From Flammulina velutipes (taxonomy: Eukaryota; Basidiomycota; Agaricomycetes; Agaricales; Physalacriaceae): a DNA stretch of 64,000 nucleotides. The translations under genes were made by a program, and so were the position numbers. Location: the NCBI GenBank assembly GCA_011800155.1, contig CM022376.1, positions 372,001 to 436,000 on the forward strand, given 5' to 3'. Below are positions 37,161-47,574 of this stretch, in pieces. A model generated the notes under the pieces. It had not been told where the DNA came from, did no database searches, and saw only the letters and a program-made list of their open reading frames with translations. How positions within the stretch are numbered: position 1 is the first letter of the stretch; the number at the start of each line of letters is the position of its first letter.

Positions 37161-38968
37161 GGGCGACGGTGAGGAGAAAGACGTCTTCACGACCTGGTAC
37201 GTCTAAGTGTTCATCTCGACGTGATCACACAGCTGTGGTAGAGTTCTACTTTTGCGCCTAAAGAATTGGGTTTAAATAGTACATATATTCCTACGATGTC
37301 ACGCTGAGTAATTAAATCTGGGCTAGCTTTTTTTGCATGCCGAAAAATTAATGCGTACTAAAAGGGAGCACAGAAATATAACCAAATACTTGACAGGAAA
37401 CCGCGCAATTCTTTGACCTGTCCAAAAAGAGCTCAAAGAAAACGTGACCTGTCACATCATGGAAGGAAATTGCCGCCTATTATTATCTCAAAAGGCAACA
37501 AGATCAAGAAACTGCGTCTGCGCGACTCGCTGGGCGACATCGCGCGACGAGTAGCAGGTCGCGCGGCGAGAGGCGATTGCAAGGAGCGTAAGGTCGCTCA
37601 TCAATGCTTCAAGTAGATGTTATAATCATTTGTGCATACAGTTAGTAATGGCTAGAATATACGACGTCTTTCCCTGCTGCTGTTCCATGTCTTGTGTGAG
37701 ACGTCTCGTCAGTGATGGCCTTCCGAATATCTCATCTTTCGCTTCGGGGTGTCCATGGTCGCTCTCAACTTTGTGGCGAATCCTTCGCGGGAGGAGGTGG
37801 AGGTAGACGAGCTGAGGAGGTTGGATTCACAGTGATGGAGAAGACAGCAGAGGTCAAGAAGAATAATGCAGTCTGGGGGTTGGTGGTTTGGACACAGTAA
37901 TGTGTCGTTTGGTTATGGGTAGGGATCCAGCCAGAGGGAAGACGAGCCGCGCGCTAGCTAAAGATTGGAGGAACGTCGGCTCAAAGTGAGCGAGCTGGTC
38001 GTGAACGTAATCTTTGGGGACGTTACCTGTGTCGACAACGAAGGCAGCACTGAGAAGGCGCGGTGGATGTTGGTTGGGAGGGGTTGGTTCGCCTCGTTGC
38101 ACACCAGGCGCATTTCTGGACGGGCAGAATTTCAGAGCAGGTTGTCTTTGTCGGAGAGGCGCGTTGAAGGAGTTTTCGCAAACTATTATGGTATTGCACG
38201 GAAATCTTGCAAGGTGGTCGTATCGTAGGCTCGACATCATCTAAACTCACGCTGGGGAAATTGGGTTCTGCCGTGACGCTGGTATGGACTTAGCATACAA
38301 CAGAGAGTTGGCGTATTAGATACTGTTATGGGACGAGCAATAAACTCGTCGTGGGATTCTTAAATAAGCCTGCTTCGTCCGCACCACCATCACCACCTGA
38401 GCTACTACGAACACGAGGAGCGTCAGAGTCCTAGTGCGTCGCTGAGCCCGTGTACTGCATTCCGCTGACTTCAACAGATTTCATGCTCCTCCAACTCCTT
38501 CCAACGACATCGGCCCGTCCTAGCAGCACAAAGATCTCAACACACGGTGCGCAAGTGCGATATATCTGATGCGCTGAGACGTCTGGGGTGCCGGCGAATT
38601 TGTTACTGCTGTTCTCGCTTTTTCTCGCTTTTTGGTGCGTCGGCGTACTCTCTCTACTATCCGCTTTTCTGACGTTGATAGGCAGCGTGCATCGCATCGC
38701 ATACCAATAAAGGCATCGATTTGTCTCGACAAGGGAATTTCGAGAGACTCAGGTGCGTCGACGTTCCTTTTCCTTCTATGCCGTCATCTGAAGTTGACAG
38801 ATCGTGTTGCCTACCCATCCATTCCTCCCGTCCTATCCACATTTCTCAGTGCGCCATCCCGTGCACCTGCTACTGCGCCCTGCCGCCTAGAATTAGACGA
38901 CATCTGGGGCAAATTGTCCTTCCGATACGATGCGCCGTCTCTTCTATTCTCGTAACATTTCGAGCGCG

Positions 38969-39357
38969 ATGAAAAAAGGACACTTCAACAAGGCAACTAA
39001 GGAGTTGTACGATGCAAAAAGACGTCACGCTGCAGAGGTGGGTCCTCTCGGACAATATTGGTTTCTGATGTAAGTAAATCAGTTTGCGACTTGCACTCGA
39101 ACCTATCGACGCACCTTTGTTACAGGGGCGACTATCACCAGTCGAGCTCTGAGTCCCGCCGCCATATCACCATACATGTATGTGCTTCGAACGGCGTACG
39201 CCTCGGCACAATACATTACTTGGAAAAGACACCCAAAATAAAAGGGAAACGGGGATTGGATGTCAAAGGAAGGTCGAGATACTTTCCGCTTCCATCCAAC
39301 GCCGGACCCAAACCAATCGTTAACCCCAATGACCCAATCTACGTCGAGTGTACGTGA
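38969..39357 (+). CDS. Small spliced hypothetical protein
   Basis: ATG at 38969 opens a frame reading MKKGHFNKATKELYDAKRR and PLGQYWFLM. A 56-nt intron (39070–39125, donor GTAAGT, acceptor TTACAG) splits the Met/Gly junction. Exon 2 reads GDYHQSSSESRRHITIHVCA, then RLGTIHYLEK and a basic, Pro-rich end with stop at 39355–39357. The product is about 110 aa, soluble and basic with a beta-strand-like middle. I do not recognise the family. A donor-like GTACGTG just before the stop means a further 3' exon is possible; a downstream open stretch (39441–39585, EETQNPSSNDEHLDPKGY) could belong to it. The LTR element begins only 385 bp downstream. Confidence 0.5.
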
Positions 39358-39737
39358 AATTGTGGTAAACTTGGGGTTCATTTTTTTTGTCGCTATCTTG
39401 TTTTGGAATATAGTTCTTGCGCTCTTGATAATTCTGTAGAAGAGACCCAAAACCCGTCATCAAACGATGAACATCTGGACCCGAAGGGGTACACCGACTT
39501 TGGACATCTTTGGCCAACAGAGGAGCACGCCAACATGTCATCCATCCCTCATCATTTGGTACGATCGCTACAAAAAAAGTCTTAGACAAGGATTGAAAGA
39601 AAGTGACAAACATACAATCCCATAGAACGTCTTCGATAAGAGCAACGTCTCCATCAAACGGAACCTTTGAGAGTCCAAAACCTATCCCAGAGACGGACAA
39701 CGAGGCATGGCGAGTTGGCGAAGTTTCCTGCATTTAC

Positions 39738-39741
39738 GAAC
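39738..39741. repeat. Target-site duplication GAAC, left copy
   Basis: GAAC directly precedes the TGTACAG start of the 5' LTR and is repeated at 54709–54712 directly after the 3' LTR. Confidence 0.8.
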
Positions 39742-40532
39742 TGTACAGCCTGCACTTGGGCTGAGTGCAGAACTGATACTAAACATGGGTGTGGCGCACG
39801 ACGGCGCCAGCGCCATATAGGTCGGAACGTGTGAACGCGCCATCCACGGCGCGTCCGCATTAGGAACATATGGCGCAGCACTTCACACGGCACAAGCATG
39901 GACGTTTCAGAACACGGAAGCTACCGAACTAATCGATGGATTGCAACGATCGATAACGAGAAGATCCAGATCGATGGGAAGAGATTACACCAAGGCTGTG
40001 CGCCATGCATGGCGCCCAGGCACCTTCGGGAATCTGGATGCCAAAGCCGACAGGAACGGAGAGAATTACCACCCTCGAAGAGTCATATCGCGAGGTGGTC
40101 TGACTCGACGCGACGGAACGCCAATCACATCACGGACTCAAACCCCGGATCGTCGCACGATCGCTCGATCAGGGTACATGACGCAGGCATCGAGAGGTCT
40201 AAGCGTAGAACTAGACGGAAGAGAAAGCCGACAGCGTACAGTATAAATACTGTAGCATGTCGTAGAAACACATATATAGAATTATCACCCCACAATATCA
40301 ACACAGAAGCCCCTTGCAACTGTCGAGAGACTTTTGGAACCTATACTTTCGCGCACGCGTTAGTACTTCGACGAACGCGTACTTAGAAGCGCCACCGTCA
40401 TCTGCGACAGCTCGCTGCCCGACTTCTTCACCTACCAAGGTCTGCGACCTTGGTGCGCCAGAACAAGAGCAGGAATCCACCGGGTAGTCCCCTCAACATC
40501 ACAACGAACTCAGACTCGTTAAGAGATCTATA
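39742..40532 (+). repeat. 5' LTR (791 bp)
   Basis: It begins TGTACAGCCTGCAC and ends GATCTATA. It has no length difference from the 3' LTR and differs at five single bases. A TATA box (TATAAA, 40242) sits inside a perfect inverted repeat TACAGTA-TAAA-TACTGTA at 40237–40254 and is the likely start of the element transcript. Long open frames inside the LTR are not considered coding. Confidence 0.95.
40237..40254 (+). promoter_or_regulatory. LTR TATA box within an 18-bp palindrome
   Basis: The sequence TACAGTATAAATACTGTA is a 7-bp inverted repeat around TAAA with a TATA box spanning its centre. The same string is in the 3' LTR at 54413–54430. It is probably the core promoter of the element. Confidence 0.6.
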
Positions 40533-40534
40533 TC

Positions 40535-40550
40535 TGGAGCCCACCGCGAG
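40535..40550 (+). promoter_or_regulatory. Primer binding site candidate
   Basis: TGGAGCCCACCGCGAG starts two bases after the 5' LTR. It begins with TGG, complementary to a tRNA CCA end, and would pair with a tRNA having acceptor 5' GCCCACC and U at the discriminator position, a combination found in eukaryotic tRNA-Cys. The tRNA identity is inference. Confidence 0.6.
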
Positions 40551-40742
40551 GGGATACTACAACAAGGATCCCATTTGTTCTTCCGAACACTTTCCTTGTC
40601 GTCGCGAGACAAAGGAGTCTAGGAATCAACCGAGGGTCGGACTCTGGCTGGAGGAAAGAGGCCGAGAGAGAGCAGCGGTAGATTCGCGAAGAAAGTTCGT
40701 ACAACCGAAGACCCCGAGGACAGAGGAGAGCCAGTAAACCCG

Positions 40743-41999
40743 TTGACTCCGGTACAAGAAGATTTGGACATCGACTTTACTGCCCTCACCTTACAACCCT
40801 TCGACTTCACGGTACCCACAACCGCGAGACCACCTGGAACAACAATTCCACCTACAAATCCATTCCTGGCGCATCAAGCCAGAAACCAAGGCCGAGGAAA
40901 CAACCCCGCGCCTACCAATACACCTACCAACCCACCAACCAACAATACACCTACACCCAACATGTCTAACAAAACGATGCCGGGAAGGGGAAACAAAAGC
41001 GCCCCCTCCTTTACGGAAAATCCGAAAGACCTGATGGACTACCTTGAAGACGTGAAAAACCTTTGTGTGGAACATGGGAAGAAGGACGACGCGGACTGGA
41101 TCCAGTACGCCCTGTACTATCTACCAGCAGAAGCACGAGAGTACTGGCGCCGTATCCCAGAAGCAAAGGATGTGACATCCGCGCTAGGAGTCATAACCAA
41201 GGCAACATGGGACGCCTTCGTACAGGCGGTGCTCAGCAAGTACCCAGGAGCAAGGGAGAAAGGACGATACGAATTATCGGACTTACAGGACGCATCGGAT
41301 CAGCGCCATCTGGCGCCACCTCAGGACCTACACACCCTAGGAGAATATACGCGGACATTCGAGAGGATTGGGTTAGCTCTCAAGGAAGAGAGTGCGGTTT
41401 CGGACCCCGAGCTCGCGCGCCTGTTCGAGCGCGGCTTGGGAGAAGCCTTGAAAGGAATGGTTAAGAGGCGCTTGGAAATCAAATTCCCAGACCATCCTCC
41501 AACTAGGCCTCATAAGCTCGCCGACCTCATATCAGCATCTGAGTTCTGTCTCACTGGCACCTCTACGTTTATCGCCAACCAGAAAGCGGGCGTAAAAGAA
41601 CATAGCGTCAAAATCGAAGGATTTGAACCAGCGGCTGTGGTACAAGCGGTACTACAAGCGCTGACTCTACAAGGAGTATCGACGGGACAGAACAAGAATG
41701 GACCAGGTAACGCTCAAGGACCACAACCACAAAGGAACCCACAAGCGAATGGCGGAAACGTGAAATCCACGAGTACGCAAAGGTTCGAGGAATCAACCAG
41801 GCGAAATCAGTTCCAACCTAGATGTTTCTGCGGAGGAACCGAATGCAGGAGCTGGAACGTTTGTCCAGTACATCGGAAAGCGGTCGAAGACAAAGTAGTC
41901 TTGATCTCTCCAGGTGGAAGGACCACGTTATGGGACGGATCCAGGGACTTCCCAAGGGAGAAGGATTGCTGTACGACCGTATCGTGCAGTGGAACCTGA
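40743..41999 (+). CDS. Retrotransposon Gag, N-terminal frame
   Basis: A 418-aa frame. It has a Pro/Thr/Asn-rich N-terminus, then a helical capsid-like region (SFTENPKDLMDYLEDVKNLC, WIQYALYYLPAEAREYWRRI, WDAFVQAVLSKYPGAREKGR, LGEYTRTFERIGLAL), as in Gag of basidiomycete gypsy elements. A Cys/His cluster follows (CFCGG, CRSWNVCPVH) that resembles a short nucleic-acid-binding motif. From about 41945 the reading becomes non-native and stops at 41999, while the neighbouring frame takes over with LPKGEGLLYDRIVQWNLKNP. The Gag therefore continues in another frame. Confidence 0.85.
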   Translation: MTPVQEDLDIDFTALTLQPFDFTVPTTARPPGTTIPPTNPFLAHQARNQGRGNNPAPTNTPTNPPTNNTPTPNMSNKTMPGRGNKSAPSFTENPKDLMDYLEDVKNLCVEHGKKDDADWIQYALYYLPAEAREYWRRIPEAKDVTSALGVITKATWDAFVQAVLSKYPGAREKGRYELSDLQDASDQRHLAPPQDLHTLGEYTRTFERIGLALKEESAVSDPELARLFERGLGEALKGMVKRRLEIKFPDHPPTRPHKLADLISASEFCLTGTSTFIANQKAGVKEHSVKIEGFEPAAVVQAVLQALTLQGVSTGQNKNGPGNAQGPQPQRNPQANGGNVKSTSTQRFEESTRRNQFQPRCFCGGTECRSWNVCPVHRKAVEDKVVLISPGGRTTLWDGSRDFPREKDCCTTVSCSGT

Positions 42000-42760
42000 A
42001 AAATCCGCATCTCAAACCAACGGGACAACCAGAAGGGAAGGCTTTCCTACTGGAAGTGACTCGACCAGGGGGAGGAGGATCGAGGATACCGCCTTCCTCC
42101 ACCTTTCTCAGCAACGAGATTATCACCGAACAACCTGAACAGTTTTGGAACGCTACGTTGAACCTTAACCAGAAGGAAAACACGGGGCCGGGAAACAACT
42201 ACAAAGGACCGCCAATGCCGCCAGGCAAACGAATGGCATTTCGAGGAGTAGAGATACCAAAGACGACGTGGAAGAAACCTCCATTTGGGGTGGACCCCAA
42301 GGCAGCTCACGATGCAGCGCCCGGACCGAACCTTCCACCAGGATATGTCTTGCCTAAACAAGTGCAGCAGACGAAGCCTACCGTCACTGCCGCTCCATCA
42401 GCACCTAAGCCACAACAGGTTCAGCAAAAAGGAAATCCGCAGATCGGATCAAGGAACCCTTTTCGGGCCGACGATCAACAATATCGTACCCAATTAGGAC
42501 CGGGCCTGAACGAAAAGGAATCTAGCGATAGGGTCTTCGACACTATACTAGGAGGATCGTCCACTTTGTCGAACAAAGACTTACTGGCCGTAGCACCGGA
42601 GATTAGGAAACGCATCAAGGAAGTGGTATCAAACCGAAGGATATTACAAGATGTGGCGCAAACGGGAATGCTCGCCATCGAGGAAGATGACGAGGAACCG
42701 CTCTCAGAAGAAAACTTGGAATCCGTGGAAGCGGGGGAATTGATCGACGCATTCTATTAA
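41940..42760 (+). CDS. Retrotransposon Gag, C-terminal continuation (shifted frame)
   Basis: Native-looking coding resumes in the frame that starts nominally at 41822: GLPKGEGLLYDRIVQWNLKN, a Gly/Pro-rich linker, SSDRVFDTILGGSSTLSNKD, LAVAPEIRKRIKEVVSNRR and an acidic end. It stops at 42758–42760 (TAA). The protease follows in the same frame after only six further codons, so a stop codon, not a frame change, separates Gag from protease. Confidence 0.75.
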
Positions 42761-43282
42761 TCACTCGCGGACCAAGGGGTGATCGTCGGCGCGGAAAGTC
42801 TGGCTTTACGCGCGATCACTCCGGTGATCGATCACAAGTACGAGGTGGAAGCAATCTTGGACGAAGGGGCGCAACTAGTGGCAATGTCAGAAGAAGTGTG
42901 GGAGCACGTCGGACTGCCATTGGACACCTCAACACGAATTCAAGTCCAGTCTGCCAACAAAGGTGTTGAGTCTGCACTGGGGGTTTGCCGGAACGTACCT
43001 TTCACTATCGGAAACGACCTTATGATATTCTTGCAAGTCCACGTTCTACGAGGAGTCGCCTACGACATTCTACTAGGACGACCTTTTGGCGTACTTACCG
43101 AAAGTGTTACAAGGAACTACATCGACGGAAAACAAACCATTACTCTCAGGGACCCTAACTCGGAACGGACAATAGCAATTCCGACGCATAAGAAAGGCGT
43201 ACCGAGATTCTCTGCACCACGGGAACACGAATTGGACTCACCACATATTCATACGGCTCGCGCCAACACACACGACCAATGA
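42761..43282 (+). CDS. Retropepsin-like aspartic protease
   Basis: A protease domain of the gypsy type: AILDEGAQLVAMSEEVWEHV, RIQVQSANKGVESALGVC, LQVHVLRGVAYDILLGRPFG, then TITLRDPNSERTIAIPTH. The flap and the hydrophobic-hydrophobic-GR motif (ILLGRPF) are clear. The active-site triplet reads Asp-Glu-Gly where most retropepsins have Asp-Thr/Ser-Gly. The first in-frame Met is at 42779. The stop TGA (43280) overlaps the ATG of the next frame (43279) as ATGA, an arrangement that would suit termination–reinitiation. Confidence 0.8.
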   Translation, partial: SLADQGVIVGAESLALRAITPVIDHKYEVEAILDEGAQLVAMSEEVWEHVGLPLDTSTRIQVQSANKGVESALGVCRNVPFTIGNDLMIFLQVHVLRGVAYDILLGRPFGVLTESVTRNYIDGKQTITLRDPNSERTIAIPTHKKGVPRFSAPREHELDSPHIHTARANTHDQ

Positions 43283-45573
43283 TGATTATGCAAGAAGACG
43301 AACAAACAGGGCTTGTTATAACGGTTACACACAGGAACGGCATTGGATCTAGGACACCTCACATCGGAAAGCTTCTGGAAGGACCACAAACCTTCGAAGA
43401 TTGGGAAAGTATACCAGGATACGGAATATCTATTTCAGGATTTACAGGGGAAGTATTGGAAGAGGCCGTACAGACGGATGGCGCAGCAACATTGGCGCAG
43501 AAGGCATTCGTTCTGGCTGCGGCGCTCTACGCGGACACTTGTACCCCGACCAAAAGCGACTCATCGCGTCCATTGGGAGTTCCAAAGGCGCGAAGTCATG
43601 GAAGGGGTGGAATGGCTGTGATATTGGATACGAAAGCGCCGGTCGCTGTGTTTGCAGGAAAGAAATACAAAAAGGTCGCGAACAGGATCAAACCAGTCGC
43701 CACCACTCTACCAGAGGACTTCAGGATAGTCAGGAACATCGTGGGGAACCCTCTGGAAACCTTACCCGTACTACCCGTGCGCCCGCCACACTTCGAGCCA
43801 CGGGGACGATACACTCTGGAAAGGAAAAAGATCATCGACGACTTGCATCCCGAGGGATTTCTCTGGCCAGAAGAGAGGAAGTTGATGCATCACTTTATGG
43901 CGCTACACGAAAAAGGATTCGCTTGGGACGAAACGGAAAAGGGACACTTTCGGGAAGACTTCTTCCCGCCGGTAAACATGGGAATAACAGAACATATTCC
44001 TTGGGTCAATAGGAACATGCCGATACCACCTGGGATATACGACGAAGTCATTCGCATCGTTAGGGAGAAGGTCGCGTCCGGAGCGTACGAGCCATCAAGC
44101 TCTTCCTACCGATCGCGCTGGTTCACGGTACTCAAGAAGGACGGGAAATCCTTGCGGATTGTACACGACCTACAGCCTCTGAACGCGGTCACTATACGCG
44201 ATAGTGGGATGTTACCGTTCGTCGAAACGCTGGCGGAGTCATTTGCTGGGCGCGCATGTTATGGAGTTCTGGATCTCTTTGTGGCGTTCGATCAAAGAGG
44301 ACTTGCGCAGCCGTCTAGGGATTATACGACTTTCCAGACACCGTTAGGCACCTTTCGACTCACGAAGCTACCAATGGGATGGACGAATAGTGTACCCATT
44401 TTACATGGGGACGTCACCTACGCATTGCAGGACGAAATACCGGAATTCACAATACCTTTTATGGATGACGCAGGTATTCGAGGACCACCTACAAGATACG
44501 AGACCAAGGACGGAGGGTACGAGACGATTGAAGGAAACGAGGGGATACGGAGATTCGTTTGGGAGCATTTTCAGGCGCTCGGACGGATCGTCCAGAGGAT
44601 TTGGTACATTGGATGTACTTGGAGCGGGAAAAAGGCTTTCCTTTGCGTTCCAGAAGCCATGCTTGTTGGACACAAGTGTACCTACGCAGGGAGGGAACCC
44701 GACGAAACGAAGATGGAGAAGGTGAGGAACTGGGGACCATGCAGGGACCTCACGGATGTACGAGCATTCATGGGGACCGTGGGCCTCATGAGGGTGTTCA
44801 TATGGAACTTCGCGGGTTTATCTAGGCCTCTAGTGGACTTGACGAAGAAGGATGCCAAATTCTATTGGGGACCAGAACAACAGGAGGCGCAGGACGAGCT
44901 GAAAGCCGCGATGCTAAATTCACCTGCATTGCGCCCTTTGGACTACCACTCGGGCGCACCTATAATTCTATGCGTAGATTCAAGTGTTATCGCGATCGGC
45001 TACGCTCTCTTCCAGGAAGACGAAGAGGACGCACGCTTGCGGTACCCAAACCGTTTTGGATCTATGGCATTGAACCCCAGGGAAACCAACTACAGTCAGC
45101 CAAAACTGGAGTTATACGGACTCTACAGGGCTCTGAAAGCGGTATCCATGTACATCATCGGGGCTAGGAATCTGGTCGTAGAAGTGGACGCCACAGCTAT
45201 TAAGGGAATGATCAACAATCCTGATCTGAACCCGAACGCCACAATAAACCGATGGGTCGCAGGTGTCCTGCTATTTACCTTCAAGCTGGTACACGTTCCG
45301 GGGATTCGTCACGGGGTAGATGGTCTATCTCGTCGGCGACCGTTTCCTGGAGAGGAGTTGGAGGAGGACGACGAAGATTGGGTGGATAGGCATTACGGTT
45401 TCCTTCAGGTAATAGCGTCGGCGCACGTGGAACCTGAAGCAACCGTTTGTGAGGTACTGTTGAGGGAGCTGGTGGAAGTCCCGGACTACTCGTACGACGA
45501 GTTTAAATCCGAACATCCAGCCAGACGCCACACCGGAGATTCCCAGGTCGAAGAAACATATGGCGCAGGATGA
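43279..45573 (+). CDS. Reverse transcriptase and RNase H
   Basis: A 764-aa frame. The RT fingers/palm region includes SRWFTVLKKDGKSLRIVHDL, motif A LDLFVAFDQRGL, the loop FQTPLGTFRLTKLPMGWTNS and the catalytic FMDD (IPFMDDAGI, near 44455–44480) in place of the usual Y/F-I/V-DD. The connection domain has VRNWGPCRDLTDVRAFMG and FYWGPEQQEAQDELKAAM. RNase H residues are present as ILCVDSSVIAIGYALF, KLELYGLYRAL and VVEVDATAIKGMI, followed by LVHVPGIRHGVDGLSRRR. The catalytic acidic residues all look intact. The integrase region begins in another frame overlapping the last 14 bases. Confidence 0.92.
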   Translation: MMIMQEDEQTGLVITVTHRNGIGSRTPHIGKLLEGPQTFEDWESIPGYGISISGFTGEVLEEAVQTDGAATLAQKAFVLAAALYADTCTPTKSDSSRPLGVPKARSHGRGGMAVILDTKAPVAVFAGKKYKKVANRIKPVATTLPEDFRIVRNIVGNPLETLPVLPVRPPHFEPRGRYTLERKKIIDDLHPEGFLWPEERKLMHHFMALHEKGFAWDETEKGHFREDFFPPVNMGITEHIPWVNRNMPIPPGIYDEVIRIVREKVASGAYEPSSSSYRSRWFTVLKKDGKSLRIVHDLQPLNAVTIRDSGMLPFVETLAESFAGRACYGVLDLFVAFDQRGLAQPSRDYTTFQTPLGTFRLTKLPMGWTNSVPILHGDVTYALQDEIPEFTIPFMDDAGIRGPPTRYETKDGGYETIEGNEGIRRFVWEHFQALGRIVQRIWYIGCTWSGKKAFLCVPEAMLVGHKCTYAGREPDETKMEKVRNWGPCRDLTDVRAFMGTVGLMRVFIWNFAGLSRPLVDLTKKDAKFYWGPEQQEAQDELKAAMLNSPALRPLDYHSGAPIILCVDSSVIAIGYALFQEDEEDARLRYPNRFGSMALNPRETNYSQPKLELYGLYRALKAVSMYIIGARNLVVEVDATAIKGMINNPDLNPNATINRWVAGVLLFTFKLVHVPGIRHGVDGLSRRRPFPGEELEEDDEDWVDRHYGFLQVIASAHVEPEATVCEVLLRELVEVPDYSYDEFKSEHPARRHTGDSQVEETYGAG

Positions 45574-46903
45574 GCGCCTTGTGCAAATCCTGCGTTTCTT
45601 GGATAAATTGGAAATACCGGAGAGGATGGGAGAGAAGGAGAGGAAGAGGTTCATCAAGTACGCAACGGGTTTCTTTCGAAGGGAAAGTGACTTGTGGCGC
45701 AGGATGGAAAACGGGAAGCATCAACTAGTGGTCAAGCCACCAGCTCGACTTGGGATTTTACGATCGGCGCATGACAGATTGGGACACAAAGGAACGTTCT
45801 CAGTCCGCCATACCGTGCAGATTCGATTCTGGTGGCCGGGACTGTTAAACGACATCAAGTGGTATCTATCGACATGTCACGAGTGTCAGCTGCGACGCAC
45901 GCAGCACTGGCATATTCCACCGGTCGTAGCGGAACCAGCACCTTTGTTTGCGAAAGCATATATCGACACCTTTTTCATGCCACCTTCAAATGGTTTCAAA
46001 TACTTCGTACACGCGAGGTGTTCTCTAACGGCGTACCCCGAATTCCGGATGCTCAGGAAGGAGAACGAAAACACTCTAGCAGCTTTCATATTCGAGGAGC
46101 TCATATGTCGATGGGGATCGCTTAGGGAAATTGTGACGGATAATGGACAAGCGTTTATTGCTGCAATGGACCGACTATCTCGACAATACGGAGTGAAACA
46201 CATCAGGATTTCTGGCTACAACTCTCAGGCAAACGGTATCATCGAAAACAGGCATTACGATGTTCGGGAGGGTCTATTCAAATTAGCCAAAGGAAACGAA
46301 TCCAAGTGGTCGGAAGGGACATTCGCCATGATGTGGGCAGAGAGAGTTACTATCTCCCGTGTTATGCACATGAGCCCCTACCGAGCTGCGACAGGAGCGG
46401 AACCTCTGCTACCTCTGGACTTTGTGCAAGCAACCTGGTTAACTACGCCGTTCAGTGGTATAGTTTCCCACGGTGATGTCATCGTGCAAAGAGCCATGGA
46501 TTTATGGAACAGGGAGAAGGAGATGGAGAAGCTGAAAGAAGACGTTTGGAAGTCTAGAGTGGACGCCGCAAAGCGTTGGGAGAAGGAGCACCAGAACCGA
46601 GTTGTGGATTTCGATTTCAAACGTGGCGATCTCGTACTACTGGAAAATTCTAAAGGACGAAAGGGACTTCAAGACAAGATGCAAGCCCGCTACTTTGGAC
46701 CCCTTGTGGTACTATTCAGGACGAAAGGAGGCGCCTACCAGCTTTGCGAACTATCTGGCACAAGACTCGCTAACACGGTAGCGGCGCGACGTGTCATGAA
46801 ATATCTGGCGCGGGAGCGGATATCATTGCCTTGGTACTACACGGGAGCTTTGACTGATGAGGAGACGAAGCGCTTAATGGAGAGCGACGAGAAAGGGGAG
46901 TAA
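45560..46903 (+). CDS. Retrotransposon integrase
   Basis: A 447-aa frame. The zinc-binding HHCC region is present (SAHDRLGHKGTF then CHECQLRR). The DDE catalytic core has Asp in AYIDTFFMPP, Asp in EIVTDNGQAF and Glu in ANGIIENRHYDV. The C-terminal GPY/F-like DNA-binding part reads DKMQARYFGPLVVLFRTKGG. In related elements this is continuous with RT/RNase H; here the frame differs by one from the upstream frame at about 45540–45570. Confidence 0.9.
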   Translation: MAQDERLVQILRFLDKLEIPERMGEKERKRFIKYATGFFRRESDLWRRMENGKHQLVVKPPARLGILRSAHDRLGHKGTFSVRHTVQIRFWWPGLLNDIKWYLSTCHECQLRRTQHWHIPPVVAEPAPLFAKAYIDTFFMPPSNGFKYFVHARCSLTAYPEFRMLRKENENTLAAFIFEELICRWGSLREIVTDNGQAFIAAMDRLSRQYGVKHIRISGYNSQANGIIENRHYDVREGLFKLAKGNESKWSEGTFAMMWAERVTISRVMHMSPYRAATGAEPLLPLDFVQATWLTTPFSGIVSHGDVIVQRAMDLWNREKEMEKLKEDVWKSRVDAAKRWEKEHQNRVVDFDFKRGDLVLLENSKGRKGLQDKMQARYFGPLVVLFRTKGGAYQLCELSGTRLANTVAARRVMKYLARERISLPWYYTGALTDEETKRLMESDEKGE

Positions 46904-46904
46904 A

Positions 46905-46931
46905 ATGGGAGTTTTTCAACAAGTTGGGGGG
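46905..46931 (+). promoter_or_regulatory. Internal polypurine-tract copy
   Basis: The 13-mer AAGTTGGGGGGAG occurs just after the integrase stop and again as the tract directly before the 3' LTR (about 53904–53917). The copy here is in the place where the element would end if the 7-kb extra segment were absent. Confidence 0.5.
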
Positions 46932-47574
46932 AGCGCCATTTCTGGCGCACGGATATGGAATCTGGAAAATCAAGATCAAGACAAAATTTTTGTTGGGGGA
47001 AGGACTATCGACTCTCGAATCGATATAATAACCCACATGTGTACCTACAATACAGTGGCACGTCATTCGTTAAACATCGGGACCGAATTACGACCAGGCG
47101 CCACTACCACCGGACAATCTACCTAACACAACCTACCTGCGAAAGACACCAACTGGCGATCGATCGAACCACCCATGAACGACATGGACCTACACCTATC
47201 ACCATACGCGGAAAACACAAGATATCTTTTGGAGATCGCGTGCGCCACCGAGGGAGCGCGGTAACAATTGCACCTATAGCAATTCTTGGAGCCACTGGAT
47301 TAGCCACTCAGTGTGCCTGGAAGGGAAGATCGGAGGGACGCCAACGATCTCCTAGCTGGACTTGCTATGGTACCGGACCAGGAAGGGCAACACCGCCTAA
47401 ACACGCCGGATGCAAAAGAAACCTGGACTTCAGCGTAATGGGAAACGCAAGGATTAACGGAAAATCCAAGTCACACACAATTCGGAACAGCGGTATCGAA
47501 TTATACGGGAAAAATACTACGAAATAAGGAAAATCAAAATAATCTAAATACGACGCCACGATACCCAAATATGT
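46932..47574. other. Post-integrase segment without supported gene
   Basis: A 190-codon plus-strand frame (46955–47527) is open but has no recognisable domain and reads like the non-coding LTR frames. A CGCCATTTCTGGCG inverted repeat follows the internal polypurine tract. Confidence 0.35.

Larger units (their letters stand above)
35938..38968. other. Long intergenic stretch with two dispersed repeat copies
   Basis: Copies of the dispersed repeat lie at about 36760–36910 and 37080–37160. Overlapping frames on both strands at 36181–36711 and 37712–38250 show no recognisable domain. A CACCACCATCACCACC run lies near 38380. I support no gene here, although a spliced gene around 37.7–38.3 kb cannot be excluded. 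Confidence 0.35.

Noticed and set aside
37712..38250. Overlapping frames on both strands that might be a gene upstream of DUF6535 paralog 4
   Set aside because: Both strands are open over the same bases because of GC bias; neither has a recognisable motif or clear introns.
39898..40386. 162-codon open frame within the LTR (and its copy at 54074–54550)
   Set aside because: It lies wholly inside the LTR over the promoter region, has several overlapping open frames and no domain; treated as chance.
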